A stretch of 64,000 nucleotides of DNA, from NCBI GenBank assembly GCA_964532465.1, contig CAZHHX010000011.1, forward strand, positions 30,675-94,674. The letters are read 5' to 3'. Position 1 is the stretch's first letter, and each line of letters opens with the position of its first letter. The notes beneath the pieces are model-generated. The model made no database searches. It was not told the origin of the DNA and saw only the letters and a program-made list of their open reading frames with translations. Of the stretch, positions 42,717 to 52,359 are shown piece by piece. Made by a program: the position numbers and the translations under genes. The DNA comes from JAPLKB01 sp964532465. Its GTDB lineage: Bacteria; Desulfobacterota; Syntrophorhabdia; Syntrophorhabdales; Syntrophorhabdaceae.

Positions 42717-45700
42717 ATGTTCAATCCTCTAAGAAACCAGCGGCTAAGCGTTAAGGTGGCCCTTCTTGGAGCGGGCAGCGTACTGGTTACAGCAGTTATC
42801 CTTGTAACACTGGCCGTATGGCAAAGCGGCCAGTACAATACATTGGCCCAAAGTGAAGTTGACGGATTGATTAATGCCGACCTGGATCATATCACGCAAG
42901 GAGTTTACAACCTCGTCCAAACAGAGAACGATGCCGTCCAACACCAAGTCGATTACAACCTTAATGTGGCCAGACATATCCTTGCCAATACAGGCAGTAT
43001 TACCATGTCAAAAGAAACCGCAATCTGGACGGCCGTCAACCAGTTCACCAACAAACCGCTGGAGATTCAACTGCCAAAAATGTTGGCAGGCAGCCGGTGG
43101 CTGGGCCAGAATACAGACCCGGCAATCGAGACTATTGTTGTAGATGAAGTAACACATCTGGTCGGCGAAACCGCCACTATCTTCCAGCGCATGGATCAGG
43201 GGGGTAACATGCTCCGCGTTGCCACAACGGTCCGAACCGCAAAGGGCAAACGCGCTATCGGTACCTACATACCTGCTGTTGACCCTGACGGGACACCTAA
43301 TCCGGTGATCTCCGCTGTCCTGAAAGGCAGGACATATCATGGCCGGGCCTTTGTTGTCAATGCCTGGCATCTTACAGCCTATGAACCGATCAAAGACGTG
43401 GCGGGTAAAATTGTGGGAATGCTGTATGTCGGTGTTAAGCAGAAAACCGTTGAGGCGCGAGTGCGCCAGGCCATCCTGCAAACCAAAGTCGGCAAGACAG
43501 GCTATGTCTATGTCCTGGGCGGCAAGGGCGAAGAACGGGGCCGTTATATCATTTCTCAAAAAGGTGAGCGCGACGGTGAGGATATTTTAGACAATAAGGA
43601 TAGCGATGGCCGCTATGTTATTGAGGAGATTATCAATAAAGCAATCGCCCTTCAACCGGGCCAAATGACCACTGAGCGTTATCGCTGGAAAAACCCGGGC
43701 GAAACCGAACCGCGCTGGAAAGTAGCCCGCCTTGCCTACTATGCGCCGTGGGACTGGGTCATTGGAACCAGCGTTTATGAGGATGAGCTTCAGAGCTACC
43801 GTGCTGTTCTGAAGGGTGGACGGGTCAAAATGACGGGCATAATGGTACTGGCCGGATTAATAATCACCTTCTCAATCGGTCTGGCAGGTATTCTCATTGC
43901 ATGGACAATTGCCCGTCCTGTCCGGCAGATGACCGAGGCAGTGGAGACCATCATTCATGGCGACCTGGATCAGGTGGTAGATGTCCATTCCCATGATGAG
44001 ATCGGCATCCTCGCAGAAGCGTTCAATCTTATGACGGAGAGACTCAAACAGACAATGGAGGGGCTGCGTAATAATGAGCAGCAATTGCGCCAGATTACAT
44101 CCACTATCCCCGGTGTGGTATATCAATTCTTTGCCCGACCGGATGGAACCCTGGGGCTCTACTATGTCAGCGACCAGTCAGTCAGGCTTTTTGGTCTGGA
44201 ACCTTCCACAGAGGGGTTCTTTGAACGCTTCACCGATCTGGTGCTTCCCGAATACCGGGATAGTTTTCTTCTGTCAATCAGGAAAGTAGTGAACGATTGT
44301 TCTGAATGGCGATATGAAGGACAACTGTGTAAGCCTTCAGGCGATATTATATGGTTCAGCGGTAATTCTATTCCATTTCAGCATGAACATGAGATTATTT
44401 TCAGTGGAGTAATGCTGGACATTACTGAGCGCAAACATGCCGAGGAGGAACTGCGGGAATCGGAACAGCGATTGTCGCAGATATTTGACTTCCTTCCCGA
44501 CGCTACTTTTGCAATTGATGTTGATGGTAAAGTTATTGCATGGAATAAAGCCATGGAGGAAATGACCGGCGTAAAGTCTGATTATATGCTGAACAAGGGA
44601 GATTACGAGTATAGTGTACCTTTTTACGGAGTTCGAAGACCCATAATGATTGATCTGGTCTTTTACTCTGATGAAGAAATCAAGAAAAAATACCATTCTG
44701 TCGTCAAACAGGGAGACATTCTTCTTGCCGAAGCGGATGTGCCGGTAAAAGGAGAAGAAATTCGCGCACTATCGGGAAAAGCATGTCCTTTGTATGACAG
44801 CAAGGGTAATATCGTGGGCGCTATCGAAGCTATCCGCGATATTACCGACCGCAAAGCCGCAGAATCGGAACTAAAGACGCACCGCGACCACCTTGAAGAA
44901 CTGATTCAAGAACGCACAACAGAACTGGCTGCTGCCAAAGAAGCCGCGGAAAGAGCCAACCGGGCCAAGAGCGATTTTCTCGCCAGGATGAGCCATGATC
45001 TGCGCACCCCCTTGAATGCCATCATGGGTTATGCCCAGATACTCAAAAGACAGGAAAATCTGCTGGATAAACAGAGGGATCAGTTGAGCACGATTCAGGA
45101 AAGTGGCGAACATCTTCTGGCGTTAATCAACGACATCCTGGACCTTTCCCGCATAGAAGCCCAAAAAGAAGAACTTCAGCAAGAAGCATTCAACCTGCCT
45201 GCTCTCATCCATGAGGTATTAAGCGCCACCGGGGTCAAGGCTGCAGATAAGCAACTTTCTTTTCTGTACGAAGAAGATGAAACACTCCCCGCACTCGTCA
45301 GGGGTGACCCGAGGAAGCTCCGTCAGGTACTTATTAACCTCCTCGACAATGCCGTCAAATACACGCCGGAAGGCAGTGTAACGTTGCGGGTTGCGGGTGA
45401 AGAGGAGCCTCTCCCATATCCGGTTTCAAGTATCCGGTTTCAAGTCTCGGATACGGGCATCGGCATCCCGCAGGAACAGATTGAGGCAATATTCGAACCC
45501 TTTGTCAAAGGAGATGCCCTGATCGCTGAAGGGATTGGCTTGGGGCTTGCCATCAGCAGGCATCTGGTTGAAATCATGGGGGGGAACCTTTCCGTGGAAA
45601 GCAACCCGGAGAAAGGAAGCGTCTTTACCTTTACCCTTGAACTTGAGGTGCCGGAAGAAAAAGAGGCAACCCCGATGGAGCCCGAAAAGACGATTATCGG

Positions 45701-46319
45701 GTATCAGGGGGAACAAAAACGCATCCTCATTGCCGATGATAACCCCACAAACCTTGCCATGCTCGTCTCAGTGCTTGAACCCCTGGGATTTATTGTAGAG
45801 ACCGCTGAAAACGGTGAAGAAACCATTACCAGGACAGCAGCCGCACACCCTGATCTTATCCTCATGGATCTTCTCATGCCCGTAACAAACGGACACGATG
45901 CCTTACGCCGGATAAGAGATGATGAAAGCATGACGCGCATAAAGGTGATCGGGGTTTCTGCGGCAGTGGCTGATAAAGAACGGACAGAGAAATTTGTTGC
46001 CGATTGCGATGGCTTTATTGCAAAACCGGTCCATATAAAAACGCTGTTGGAGGAAATCAAGGAACAGCTCGGGATCGAATGGATTAAAAGTGAAGAACCG
46101 GTTACTCTCATGGAAGAAACGGTTACCATGCCGCCCGATGATGCTGTTGCGGGGATGCTCCTTGCAGCAGAAAAGGGAGATTACACTAACCTTGAGCGTC
46201 TTCTGAACAGCCTGACGGATGATATATACACTGCCTTTTGCAATAAGATCCGGGCATATGCAAAAACATATGATGAAGAAGGGATTATTGCCTTTATAAA
46301 GGGGGCAGACCATGGTTAG
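42717..46319 (+). CDS. Large membrane hybrid sensor kinase (Cache-HAMP-PAS-PAS-HisKA-HATPase-REC)
   Basis: About 1200 residues from the ATG behind aggaggcattca; the frame is open from 42630. TM1 about 15-37, a large periplasmic Cache-like sensor region (about 40-365, YVYVLGGKGEERGRYIIS), TM2 about 372-395, HAMP (WTIARPVRQMTEAVETIIHG), two PAS domains (about 460-585 and 590-720), HisKA with ARMSHDLRTPLNAIMGYAQI, HATPase (DTGIGIPQEQI), a receiver (LILMDLLMPVTNG) and a final helical tail. The domain order fits a chemoreceptor-like small-molecule sensor feeding a phosphorelay. Its 3' end overlaps the next gene by eight bases, which suggests coupled expression. Confidence 0.92.
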   Translation: MFNPLRNQRLSVKVALLGAGSVLVTAVILVTLAVWQSGQYNTLAQSEVDGLINADLDHITQGVYNLVQTENDAVQHQVDYNLNVARHILANTGSITMSKETAIWTAVNQFTNKPLEIQLPKMLAGSRWLGQNTDPAIETIVVDEVTHLVGETATIFQRMDQGGNMLRVATTVRTAKGKRAIGTYIPAVDPDGTPNPVISAVLKGRTYHGRAFVVNAWHLTAYEPIKDVAGKIVGMLYVGVKQKTVEARVRQAILQTKVGKTGYVYVLGGKGEERGRYIISQKGERDGEDILDNKDSDGRYVIEEIINKAIALQPGQMTTERYRWKNPGETEPRWKVARLAYYAPWDWVIGTSVYEDELQSYRAVLKGGRVKMTGIMVLAGLIITFSIGLAGILIAWTIARPVRQMTEAVETIIHGDLDQVVDVHSHDEIGILAEAFNLMTERLKQTMEGLRNNEQQLRQITSTIPGVVYQFFARPDGTLGLYYVSDQSVRLFGLEPSTEGFFERFTDLVLPEYRDSFLLSIRKVVNDCSEWRYEGQLCKPSGDIIWFSGNSIPFQHEHEIIFSGVMLDITERKHAEEELRESEQRLSQIFDFLPDATFAIDVDGKVIAWNKAMEEMTGVKSDYMLNKGDYEYSVPFYGVRRPIMIDLVFYSDEEIKKKYHSVVKQGDILLAEADVPVKGEEIRALSGKACPLYDSKGNIVGAIEAIRDITDRKAAESELKTHRDHLEELIQERTTELAAAKEAAERANRAKSDFLARMSHDLRTPLNAIMGYAQILKRQENLLDKQRDQLSTIQESGEHLLALINDILDLSRIEAQKEELQQEAFNLPALIHEVLSATGVKAADKQLSFLYEEDETLPALVRGDPRKLRQVLINLLDNAVKYTPEGSVTLRVAGEEEPLPYPVSSIRFQVSDTGIGIPQEQIEAIFEPFVKGDALIAEGIGLGLAISRHLVEIMGGNLSVESNPEKGSVFTFTLELEVPEEKEATPMEPEKTIIGYQGEQKRILIADDNPTNLAMLVSVLEPLGFIVETAENGEETITRTAAAHPDLILMDLLMPVTNGHDALRRIRDDESMTRIKVIGVSAAVADKERTEKFVADCDGFIAKPVHIKTLLEEIKEQLGIEWIKSEEPVTLMEETVTMPPDDAVAGMLLAAEKGDYTNLERLLNSLTDDIYTAFCNKIRAYAKTYDEEGIIAFIKGADHG

Positions 46320-47748
46320 GGAAGACAGGAAGGGGACTATACTGGTAGTGGATGATTCTCCCCCGAGCCTTGATGTATTACGGGATACCCTTGAAGGTGA
46401 AGGCTACCGCGTCTATGTGGCAACCAGCGGAGAGAAAGCCCTCGTGAGGGCATTGCAGTCCATGCCTGATATTATATTGCTGGATGTGCTCATGCCGGGC
46501 ATGGATGGTTTTGAGACCTGCCGGCGTTTGAAGGCTGATGAGAAAATCAGAGAGATACCGGTGATTTTTATGACCGGATTGACGGACACGGCACATAAGA
46601 TCAGGGGGTTTGAAGTCGGAGGAGCGGACTATGTCACCAAACCTATTGAGATCGGGGAGCTTGTTGCGAGGGTTGCGATGCACATGGGCCTGCACACCAT
46701 GCAGGAGCAGCTCAAGACACAGAACGAGAGTTTGCAGCATGAAATCACCGAGCGTAAAAGGGTGGAGGAGGAGATAAAACACATCAAGATGGCTGTCGAT
46801 GTTGCTGGTGATGCGATCGTGATGTTGACCGCCGATGGGCATCACTTCTATCAGAACAATGCCTTTGATCGCCTGTTCGGCTATACTCAGAAAGAGGTGT
46901 CCTTTCTGCATCCCATCAAGTTGTATGGAAACAAGGATGTCGGCAAAAAGGTATTCGAAACAATCATAGCCGGGAAATCATGGCAAGGCGAGATCGAAAT
47001 GATCGCCAAAAACGGGCGGCGATTCCCGGTCTCACTTCGCGCTGATGCCATCAAGGACGAAAATGGAAAGATAATCGGCTTGATCGGAGTCCACACCGAC
47101 ATCACTGACCGCAAATTTGCCGAAGACAAAATCAAAGCCCTCCTTGCAGAAAAGGAACTCCTTCTCCGTGAGGTGCATCACAGGATTAAGAACAACATGA
47201 ACGTTGTGATGAGCCTCTTCTCACTGCAGTCAAGCACACTGAATGATTCCCCGGCCATTTCCTTCCTTGAGGATGCAAGAAACCGTGTCAAGAGCATGTT
47301 GGTCCTCTATGATAAACTATACCAGTCCGGTGATTTCAGAAAGATATCAACAAAGGAATACCTCACCTCTCTTATTGATGAAATTATCAAGAATTTCCCG
47401 AACCGGCAATTGGTAACAATTGAAAGAAAGATTGATGACATCATCCTTGACTCAAACATATTATCCCCTGTGGGTATAATTCTTAACGAACTGCTTACGA
47501 ACATAATGAAACATGCTTTCAACGGAAAAAACAGCGGAATGATACAGATTTCATTTTCGATGAAGGAGAATCACGCAACACTCATAGTGCAGGATAACGG
47601 CACCGGTATCCCTGAATCGGTTGATATGGCAACCACCACAAGCTTCGGATTACAACTCGTTAACATATTAATAACGGAACAACTTGCAGGAACCCTTCGG
47701 CTTGAACGTCAGAACGGGTCTGCATTTATTATGGAGTTTGAAACGTAG
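46312..47748 (+). CDS. Hybrid sensor kinase REC-PAS-HisKA_2-HATPase
   Basis: 478 residues. N-terminal receiver (ILVVDDSPPSLDVLRD, LLDVLMPG), a linker coiled coil identical in large part to that of the kinase at 40493 (HTMQEQLKTQNE), one PAS domain (about 155-270), HisKA_2 with LREVHHRIKNNMNVVM (about 280-295) and an HATPase (LNELLTNIMKHAF, DNGTGIP). The receiver may be phosphorylated by the preceding large kinase. Cytoplasmic. Confidence 0.9.
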   Translation: MVREDRKGTILVVDDSPPSLDVLRDTLEGEGYRVYVATSGEKALVRALQSMPDIILLDVLMPGMDGFETCRRLKADEKIREIPVIFMTGLTDTAHKIRGFEVGGADYVTKPIEIGELVARVAMHMGLHTMQEQLKTQNESLQHEITERKRVEEEIKHIKMAVDVAGDAIVMLTADGHHFYQNNAFDRLFGYTQKEVSFLHPIKLYGNKDVGKKVFETIIAGKSWQGEIEMIAKNGRRFPVSLRADAIKDENGKIIGLIGVHTDITDRKFAEDKIKALLAEKELLLREVHHRIKNNMNVVMSLFSLQSSTLNDSPAISFLEDARNRVKSMLVLYDKLYQSGDFRKISTKEYLTSLIDEIIKNFPNRQLVTIERKIDDIILDSNILSPVGIILNELLTNIMKHAFNGKNSGMIQISFSMKENHATLIVQDNGTGIPESVDMATTTSFGLQLVNILITEQLAGTLRLERQNGSAFIMEFET

Positions 47749-48078
47749 TGCATTTATGCAGCAGTTTCGTGCATACTCATTCATATGGTAGTTCGTAACT
47801 GTTCAAGGGTAATGTTAGATTACCGGCGTCTTCAAAATGTTGGTGAATATTTTCATGAGATCCGGGTAATCAAAGTTGGAGGCAAAGAAATACCCCTGGG
47901 AAACAGGGAGATTTCCTGTTTGAATTTCAGGAGAAAGTTTTAAAAGTGAAACATGCGGAACAAGGCAGGATAAAACTTTACAGAGATTTAAGAAATTGCT
48001 TTCACGTTGAAAGCAATTTCTTCCGACACGTCTTCAGGCCTCCTGTTGAATATCAATCAGGCAAATCTATGAAAAAAG
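47749..48078. other. 330-bp region without a gene; hairpin near its 3' end
   Basis: No convincing coding sequence. A perfect 15-bp hairpin, aagaaattgctttca/tgaaagcaatttctt (47990-48022, loop cgt), lies between the convergent ends of the kinase cluster and the zinc-ribbon gene and could serve as a bidirectional terminator. Confidence 0.5.
47990..48022. terminator. Candidate bidirectional terminator
   Basis: Perfect 15-bp stem with a 3-base loop and AT-rich ends between convergent genes. No long T-run on either strand. Confidence 0.6.
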
Positions 48079-48729
48079 CTACTGAGCCCCTTCGACCAAC
48101 CGCACCAGCCGTTTTTGCTTGGGGCTTAGCTCCGCCGGTTTGAATTTTTCAGGGATATCACGAGGCACAGGGACTTCGGGCATAGCCGGCAAGGGAAAAT
48201 CGCCGTACACCGATGCCTGCCCGGTCTCCAGTCGCTCCAAAATGGTCTCCCCTGCTGCCGTAAAGGTTTGCTTTCGGTGTTTGGCCGGAATCTCCTGAAG
48301 GTTTTCGGACCGACCAAGGCGAACCTTATTTATGATATAGGACCAAATCGAAAAAGGGAGACCAATCACGCCCGCGAGCCCAAAAAGGATGTACCACAGA
48401 TCATCTTTCGCCGCTCGAGTATGTTGATAAAAATCTGCCCATCCAATAAAACCTCCCATAATTATAAAAACGATGCAGGCAAGAATTGCGCCCAGGGAAT
48501 AGCTGACCATTTTTTTCAGTGACACCCGGTAATTTTCTACCCTGCAGGCACGACAAAGCGCCACCAGCCAGACCCGTGGGTCGCAATACTCATCAAAGCT
48601 CTTATCATCTGAGGTCTTCCAGGTGGTTTTGGTTACACACTCCAGCCGAAGGGCTGCCAGATCGAGGGTGTTGCCGCAGAGGGAACACCGGGAGGATGGC
48701 GCGATGCTACCGATACTCTCATCTCTCAT
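48079..48729 (-). CDS. Zinc-ribbon membrane protein, unknown function
   Basis: 216 residues with a ribosome site aaggagaaga. Cys residues at 15, 18, 31, 49, 59 and 62 (CSLC, CRAC) suggest one or two metal sites in the cytoplasmic N-terminal part. Two membrane helices follow (about 73-93 and 112-133), then a proline-rich cytoplasmic tail. No family recognised. The start overlaps the stop of a broken GNAT gene by four bases, so it may have been the downstream member of that operon. Confidence 0.6.
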   Translation of the reverse strand: MRDESIGSIAPSSRCSLCGNTLDLAALRLECVTKTTWKTSDDKSFDEYCDPRVWLVALCRACRVENYRVSLKKMVSYSLGAILACIVFIIMGGFIGWADFYQHTRAAKDDLWYILFGLAGVIGLPFSIWSYIINKVRLGRSENLQEIPAKHRKQTFTAAGETILERLETGQASVYGDFPLPAMPEVPVPRDIPEKFKPAELSPKQKRLVRLVEGAQ

Positions 48730-48965
48730 ATTCTCTTCTCCTTTTTATTCAATGTACCGCCTATGGGCCCTCTACAAAGGGCGGAGAAACACCCTGTCGG
48801 TTCGCCCTTCAGTTTACCGATAAAGAAACCCCGGTGGTCCGTATTGCAGAAACAGGCCGCGTCATTCAATCCCGGGTTCCAGCTCTCCTGGTGGGCTGCC
48901 CAGTCTACAGCAAGTTCAACATCATCCTTCGTCATCTGTGGCATGACAAACCAGTTTTCACTCAT
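48726..48965 (-). pseudogene. Truncated GNAT acetyltransferase
   Basis: The frame from the ATG at 48965 (aggaaaggcagg site) matches the N-terminus of a GNAT family: VDWAAHQESWNPGLNDA, DHRGFFIGKLKGEPTGCFSA. After that point the homology stops and 17 unrelated residues lead to a stop. The remaining two thirds of the domain, including the acetyl-CoA site, are not found downstream in any frame, where the zinc-ribbon gene begins. This looks like a deletion, not a frameshift. A longer start at 49001 is in frame. Confidence 0.65.
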
Positions 48966-49001
48966 GTTCCTGCCTTTCCTGTCTTTTTCTTGCCATTCCA
49001 T

Positions 49002-49309
<308 letters not shown>

Positions 49310-51646
49310 TTACGGGGCAAAGGTAATGGTGATTGCAGCCTTTGCTTCCTTGGCGTCCGTAGTTGCCGGGAAAGTCCACTTTTTCACTGCTTCGATAATG
49401 TACTTATCGCCGGCTTTATTGCCGGAAGTACCTGAGATAATTTTAACATCCTTTATTGTGCCATCCTTGTTGATAATTATGCTTATTACAAGTTTTCCTT
49501 TAAGACCATTTTCATTGCGGCATTTCTCTAAATCGCCAAGCTGTTTTTTGGCAACATCAAGGACTGCCTCTTTTGATATTCCTCCGGATACAACAATATT
49601 GCTGACGCTAACCTTTGCTGATATCGCATCCTCTTTCTCGCCTTTCATCGATTCTTCACGGACTGCTTCAGCTTTGTATTTTTTTGTGGGCGCTACAAGC
49701 CTGGGCGCGCTCAAAGCCATACTCGGCATCGCGCCGCCGACAGCATAATTCGATACTCCCTGCGGCAAGGGAAGAGGCTGTTTAACTGTTGTGGGTTTGT
49801 CGCCCTGGTTGCGTATTTCTGTGTCAACTGCAACAAAAGATGTGTAGGCAGTGAGCAGATTATAATTTAATCCAAGATCTGTTACCTCTTGTATACGCTT
49901 GTCGTTGGAGCGGAGCATATTATAATCGGAAAGCAAAGTTATACGGTGTCTCGCCCATAAGTACTTAAGGGCCGCGTTGGTTTTAAGGGGTTTAGCTTCC
50001 CCTGCGTTGATCGTACTCGTGTATTTGCCGCTGCCGGAAATGCCGCTTAAGGTAATTGTACCCTGGGGTGTCCCGCGCCATTTGCCGAAAACAATGACAG
50101 GACGTTCCGCAAGTACATCAGGTATAGTGATCGGTTCCACATCATAGGCGGCAAAACCGTTAAAATTTACTTTTACCTGTGTGAGAACCGGTGACTGGAT
50201 CATTGCGCGAAAACGTTCTGCCTTTTCCAGAGCTTCACCCGGTTTTGTGATGACAAAAGGTTCTCCCATGCCGACACGAGCCATGCCTTCGATGATGTGG
50301 CGGTTTACGCTTGTGCCTATGCCGAAGGCAAACATGTTGGCATTATTGAGGTTGTTCCTGATGAGGTCAAAGACTTCCTCTTCAACTTGCACATATCCGT
50401 CCGTTGCGATCACAATTGTTCTGGCGTAGTTCTCGGTTTTTTTCAGGGAGAGAACACGCTTCAAAGCCGGTAAAAGTTCTGTGCCTCCGCTGCCTTGCTG
50501 CCGGTCAATAACATTTATCGCCTTTTTAATGTTTTCAGGAGTTGCGGGCAGTGATTCTTCGGACATTAGCGTTGATCCGCCGGAAAAGAGAAGGACATTA
50601 AATTTGTCAGTAGGCCGAAGGTTTCCGATGAGATTCTGCAAAAGAGTTTTAGAGATTTCCAGAGGGAAGCCGTGCATTGAACCGGAAACATCAACAATAA
50701 AGATATATTCGCGACCGGGAATTTCCGTTTTTGTCACCTTTTTCGGAGGCTGCATCATAAGGAGAAAAAAGTTTTCCTTTTCGCCTTTATAGAGAAGAAG
50801 TCCGGATTGGATTTTGTCGCCGTCAAGCCTGTACCGGAGGATATAATCGCGGTTGCCGCCCGATTTTTCAGTTTTGTCGAGCGCGACTTTCGCGATATCA
50901 GGGCCGCTGTAATCCGCGTTTATCTTATGCGAGGAAGATGTGAGTTCTTTAATAGGCATACCTGCCGCGATATTAACCGTAATATCAAAAGAATAGGGAG
51001 TTGTTTCTCCTTCCTTGAGGTAGGGATTCTGCACCCATTTTTCAGACGCGGAGGCTGTCTCTGCCGTTTTGTTTGAATAACGGGGCCCTACGACAGTGGG
51101 ATAGACGAACTGATAAATCCGGTCTTCAGGCACAAGCAGTTCGGTGTATTTAAGCTCCACCTTTATCTCATCTCCCGGCATAATGTTTGCCACGTTCATC
51201 TGAAAAACATTCGGTCTCTGCTGTTCCAAAAGGGAAGCGCTCCGGCCTTCTTGCTTCGCCTTTTCATAGTCCTGGCGGGCTTCTTCTTTTTTCTTTATCT
51301 TTGCCTCGATAACTCTCTTACCGATTGTCATCTTCATTCCGTACACTGCCGCCCGCGTTGAGGCCGGAAAGATATAAATAGCTTCAATCGCTTTTTTCCC
51401 TTCATTCTTGTAAACCTGCGTAACCTGCACATCGGAAATGACCCCGGAAATATTGACGAGAGCGGATGTGGATTTTAGAGGGAGCTGATCTACAGCAGGA
51501 TCATCGCTTTTTACAAAAAAATAGGGGGACAGGGTTTTGTCGTCGCCCTCTGAGAGATTAGAAGCCGGTGTCTTCGCGAAGGCACTACCAAAGAGAAGAG
51601 AAAATACCGCGGTTAATAGTATTAAAACCCGTGTAACGACTTTCAT
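49310..51646 (-). CDS. VIT and vWA domain protein with TonB-like C-terminus
   Basis: 778 residues from the ATG with an aaggaggttgcac site; an upstream frame from 51736 is not supported. Signal peptide (core residues 7-20, SAFA cleavage), so exported. VIT domain at about 60-185 (ISGVISDVQVTQVYKNEG, AIYIFPAST), then a vWA domain with an intact MIDAS DVSGSM at about 318 and GSGGTELLPAL. The last 70 residues (KLVISIIINKDGTIKDVKII, KKWTFPA) resemble a TonB C-terminal domain. This domain mix is seen in other bacteria; its role is unknown. It may act at the envelope; no chaperone-like partner is adjacent. Confidence 0.88.
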   Translation of the reverse strand: MKVVTRVLILLTAVFSLLFGSAFAKTPASNLSEGDDKTLSPYFFVKSDDPAVDQLPLKSTSALVNISGVISDVQVTQVYKNEGKKAIEAIYIFPASTRAAVYGMKMTIGKRVIEAKIKKKEEARQDYEKAKQEGRSASLLEQQRPNVFQMNVANIMPGDEIKVELKYTELLVPEDRIYQFVYPTVVGPRYSNKTAETASASEKWVQNPYLKEGETTPYSFDITVNIAAGMPIKELTSSSHKINADYSGPDIAKVALDKTEKSGGNRDYILRYRLDGDKIQSGLLLYKGEKENFFLLMMQPPKKVTKTEIPGREYIFIVDVSGSMHGFPLEISKTLLQNLIGNLRPTDKFNVLLFSGGSTLMSEESLPATPENIKKAINVIDRQQGSGGTELLPALKRVLSLKKTENYARTIVIATDGYVQVEEEVFDLIRNNLNNANMFAFGIGTSVNRHIIEGMARVGMGEPFVITKPGEALEKAERFRAMIQSPVLTQVKVNFNGFAAYDVEPITIPDVLAERPVIVFGKWRGTPQGTITLSGISGSGKYTSTINAGEAKPLKTNAALKYLWARHRITLLSDYNMLRSNDKRIQEVTDLGLNYNLLTAYTSFVAVDTEIRNQGDKPTTVKQPLPLPQGVSNYAVGGAMPSMALSAPRLVAPTKKYKAEAVREESMKGEKEDAISAKVSVSNIVVSGGISKEAVLDVAKKQLGDLEKCRNENGLKGKLVISIIINKDGTIKDVKIISGTSGNKAGDKYIIEAVKKWTFPATTDAKEAKAAITITFAP

Positions 51647-52019
51647 GTGCAACCTCCTTGTGTCGTTTGTTTTTTTGCATCTATTCCATAAGACAATGCA
51701 GGAGTTGAAAAAGTTCCATAATAAATAGTATCTCAATACAGGGTGTTTTTCACTTTAAAAAAAATACCGGGCCATCTTAAACTAAGTACAATTGTCATTG
51801 CAGGGGGATGTAAAAAACTAAGGAGAATTGCTCTTTCTGTCATGATTTAGCAAATTTGTGAGATCGTTAGTGTCATTTTCCTCAGAAAAGTGTATAATAT
51901 AAACACGGTCGATCTCACCTTCTTTTTTCCGCGGCTACTCACAGGGTCGGCTGATACGGAATGCAATCGCTATTCGATTCCTGAAACATTACCAACTAAA
52001 CAAAAAGAGAGAGTGACCA
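51647..52019. other. 373-bp divergent control region
   Basis: Region between the VIT/vWA gene and the small helical protein. A TATAAT at 51893-51898 is flanked by a 9-bp inverted repeat, gtgagatcg (51858-51866) and cgatctcac (51910-51918), a candidate operator. No gene. Confidence 0.5.
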
Positions 52020-52310
52020 ATGTCAACTGTCGCAGAATTTATTGAAGTAAGAAAAAGTATCGAAACACTTACCGCAAAGATCACCGTATTTAATGAGCAC
52101 AATGCAGTACAGGATTCAAAGCAGCACCTCGATGAAGCAAATCGGCAGTTAGAGGTGCTTCAGGCCATGGTTGCCAACGATGTGCAGGTAATTGCGGCCA
52201 GCCGTCTTTCCAGACAACTCACAGGTCTTGGCGTTAAAGTCGCCTCAATGGTAGCCAAAATGCCGGTGAGAAAGGTATCAGCGAAAGCCAAACAGCAGAA
52301 AGAGGTCTGA
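52020..52310 (+). CDS. Small helical protein, unknown function
   Basis: 96 residues, mostly predicted helix. It has heptad-like hydrophobic spacing in the first 70 residues (FIEVRKSIETLTAKITVF, LDEANRQLEVLQAMV) and a basic C-terminal tail (KVSAKAKQQKEV). No signal peptide, membrane helix or known motif. Good start (gagagtgacca is weak, but the ATG and reading frame fit). It has its own candidate promoter and lies 49 bases before the YbaK gene. It could be a small nucleoid- or ribosome-associated protein; that is speculation. Confidence 0.55.
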   Translation: MSTVAEFIEVRKSIETLTAKITVFNEHNAVQDSKQHLDEANRQLEVLQAMVANDVQVIAASRLSRQLTGLGVKVASMVAKMPVRKVSAKAKQQKEV

Positions 52311-52359
52311 GTTTCTTTAAAGACCTGTTGCGTCAGTTCATTAATCGGTGGGCTGTCTT

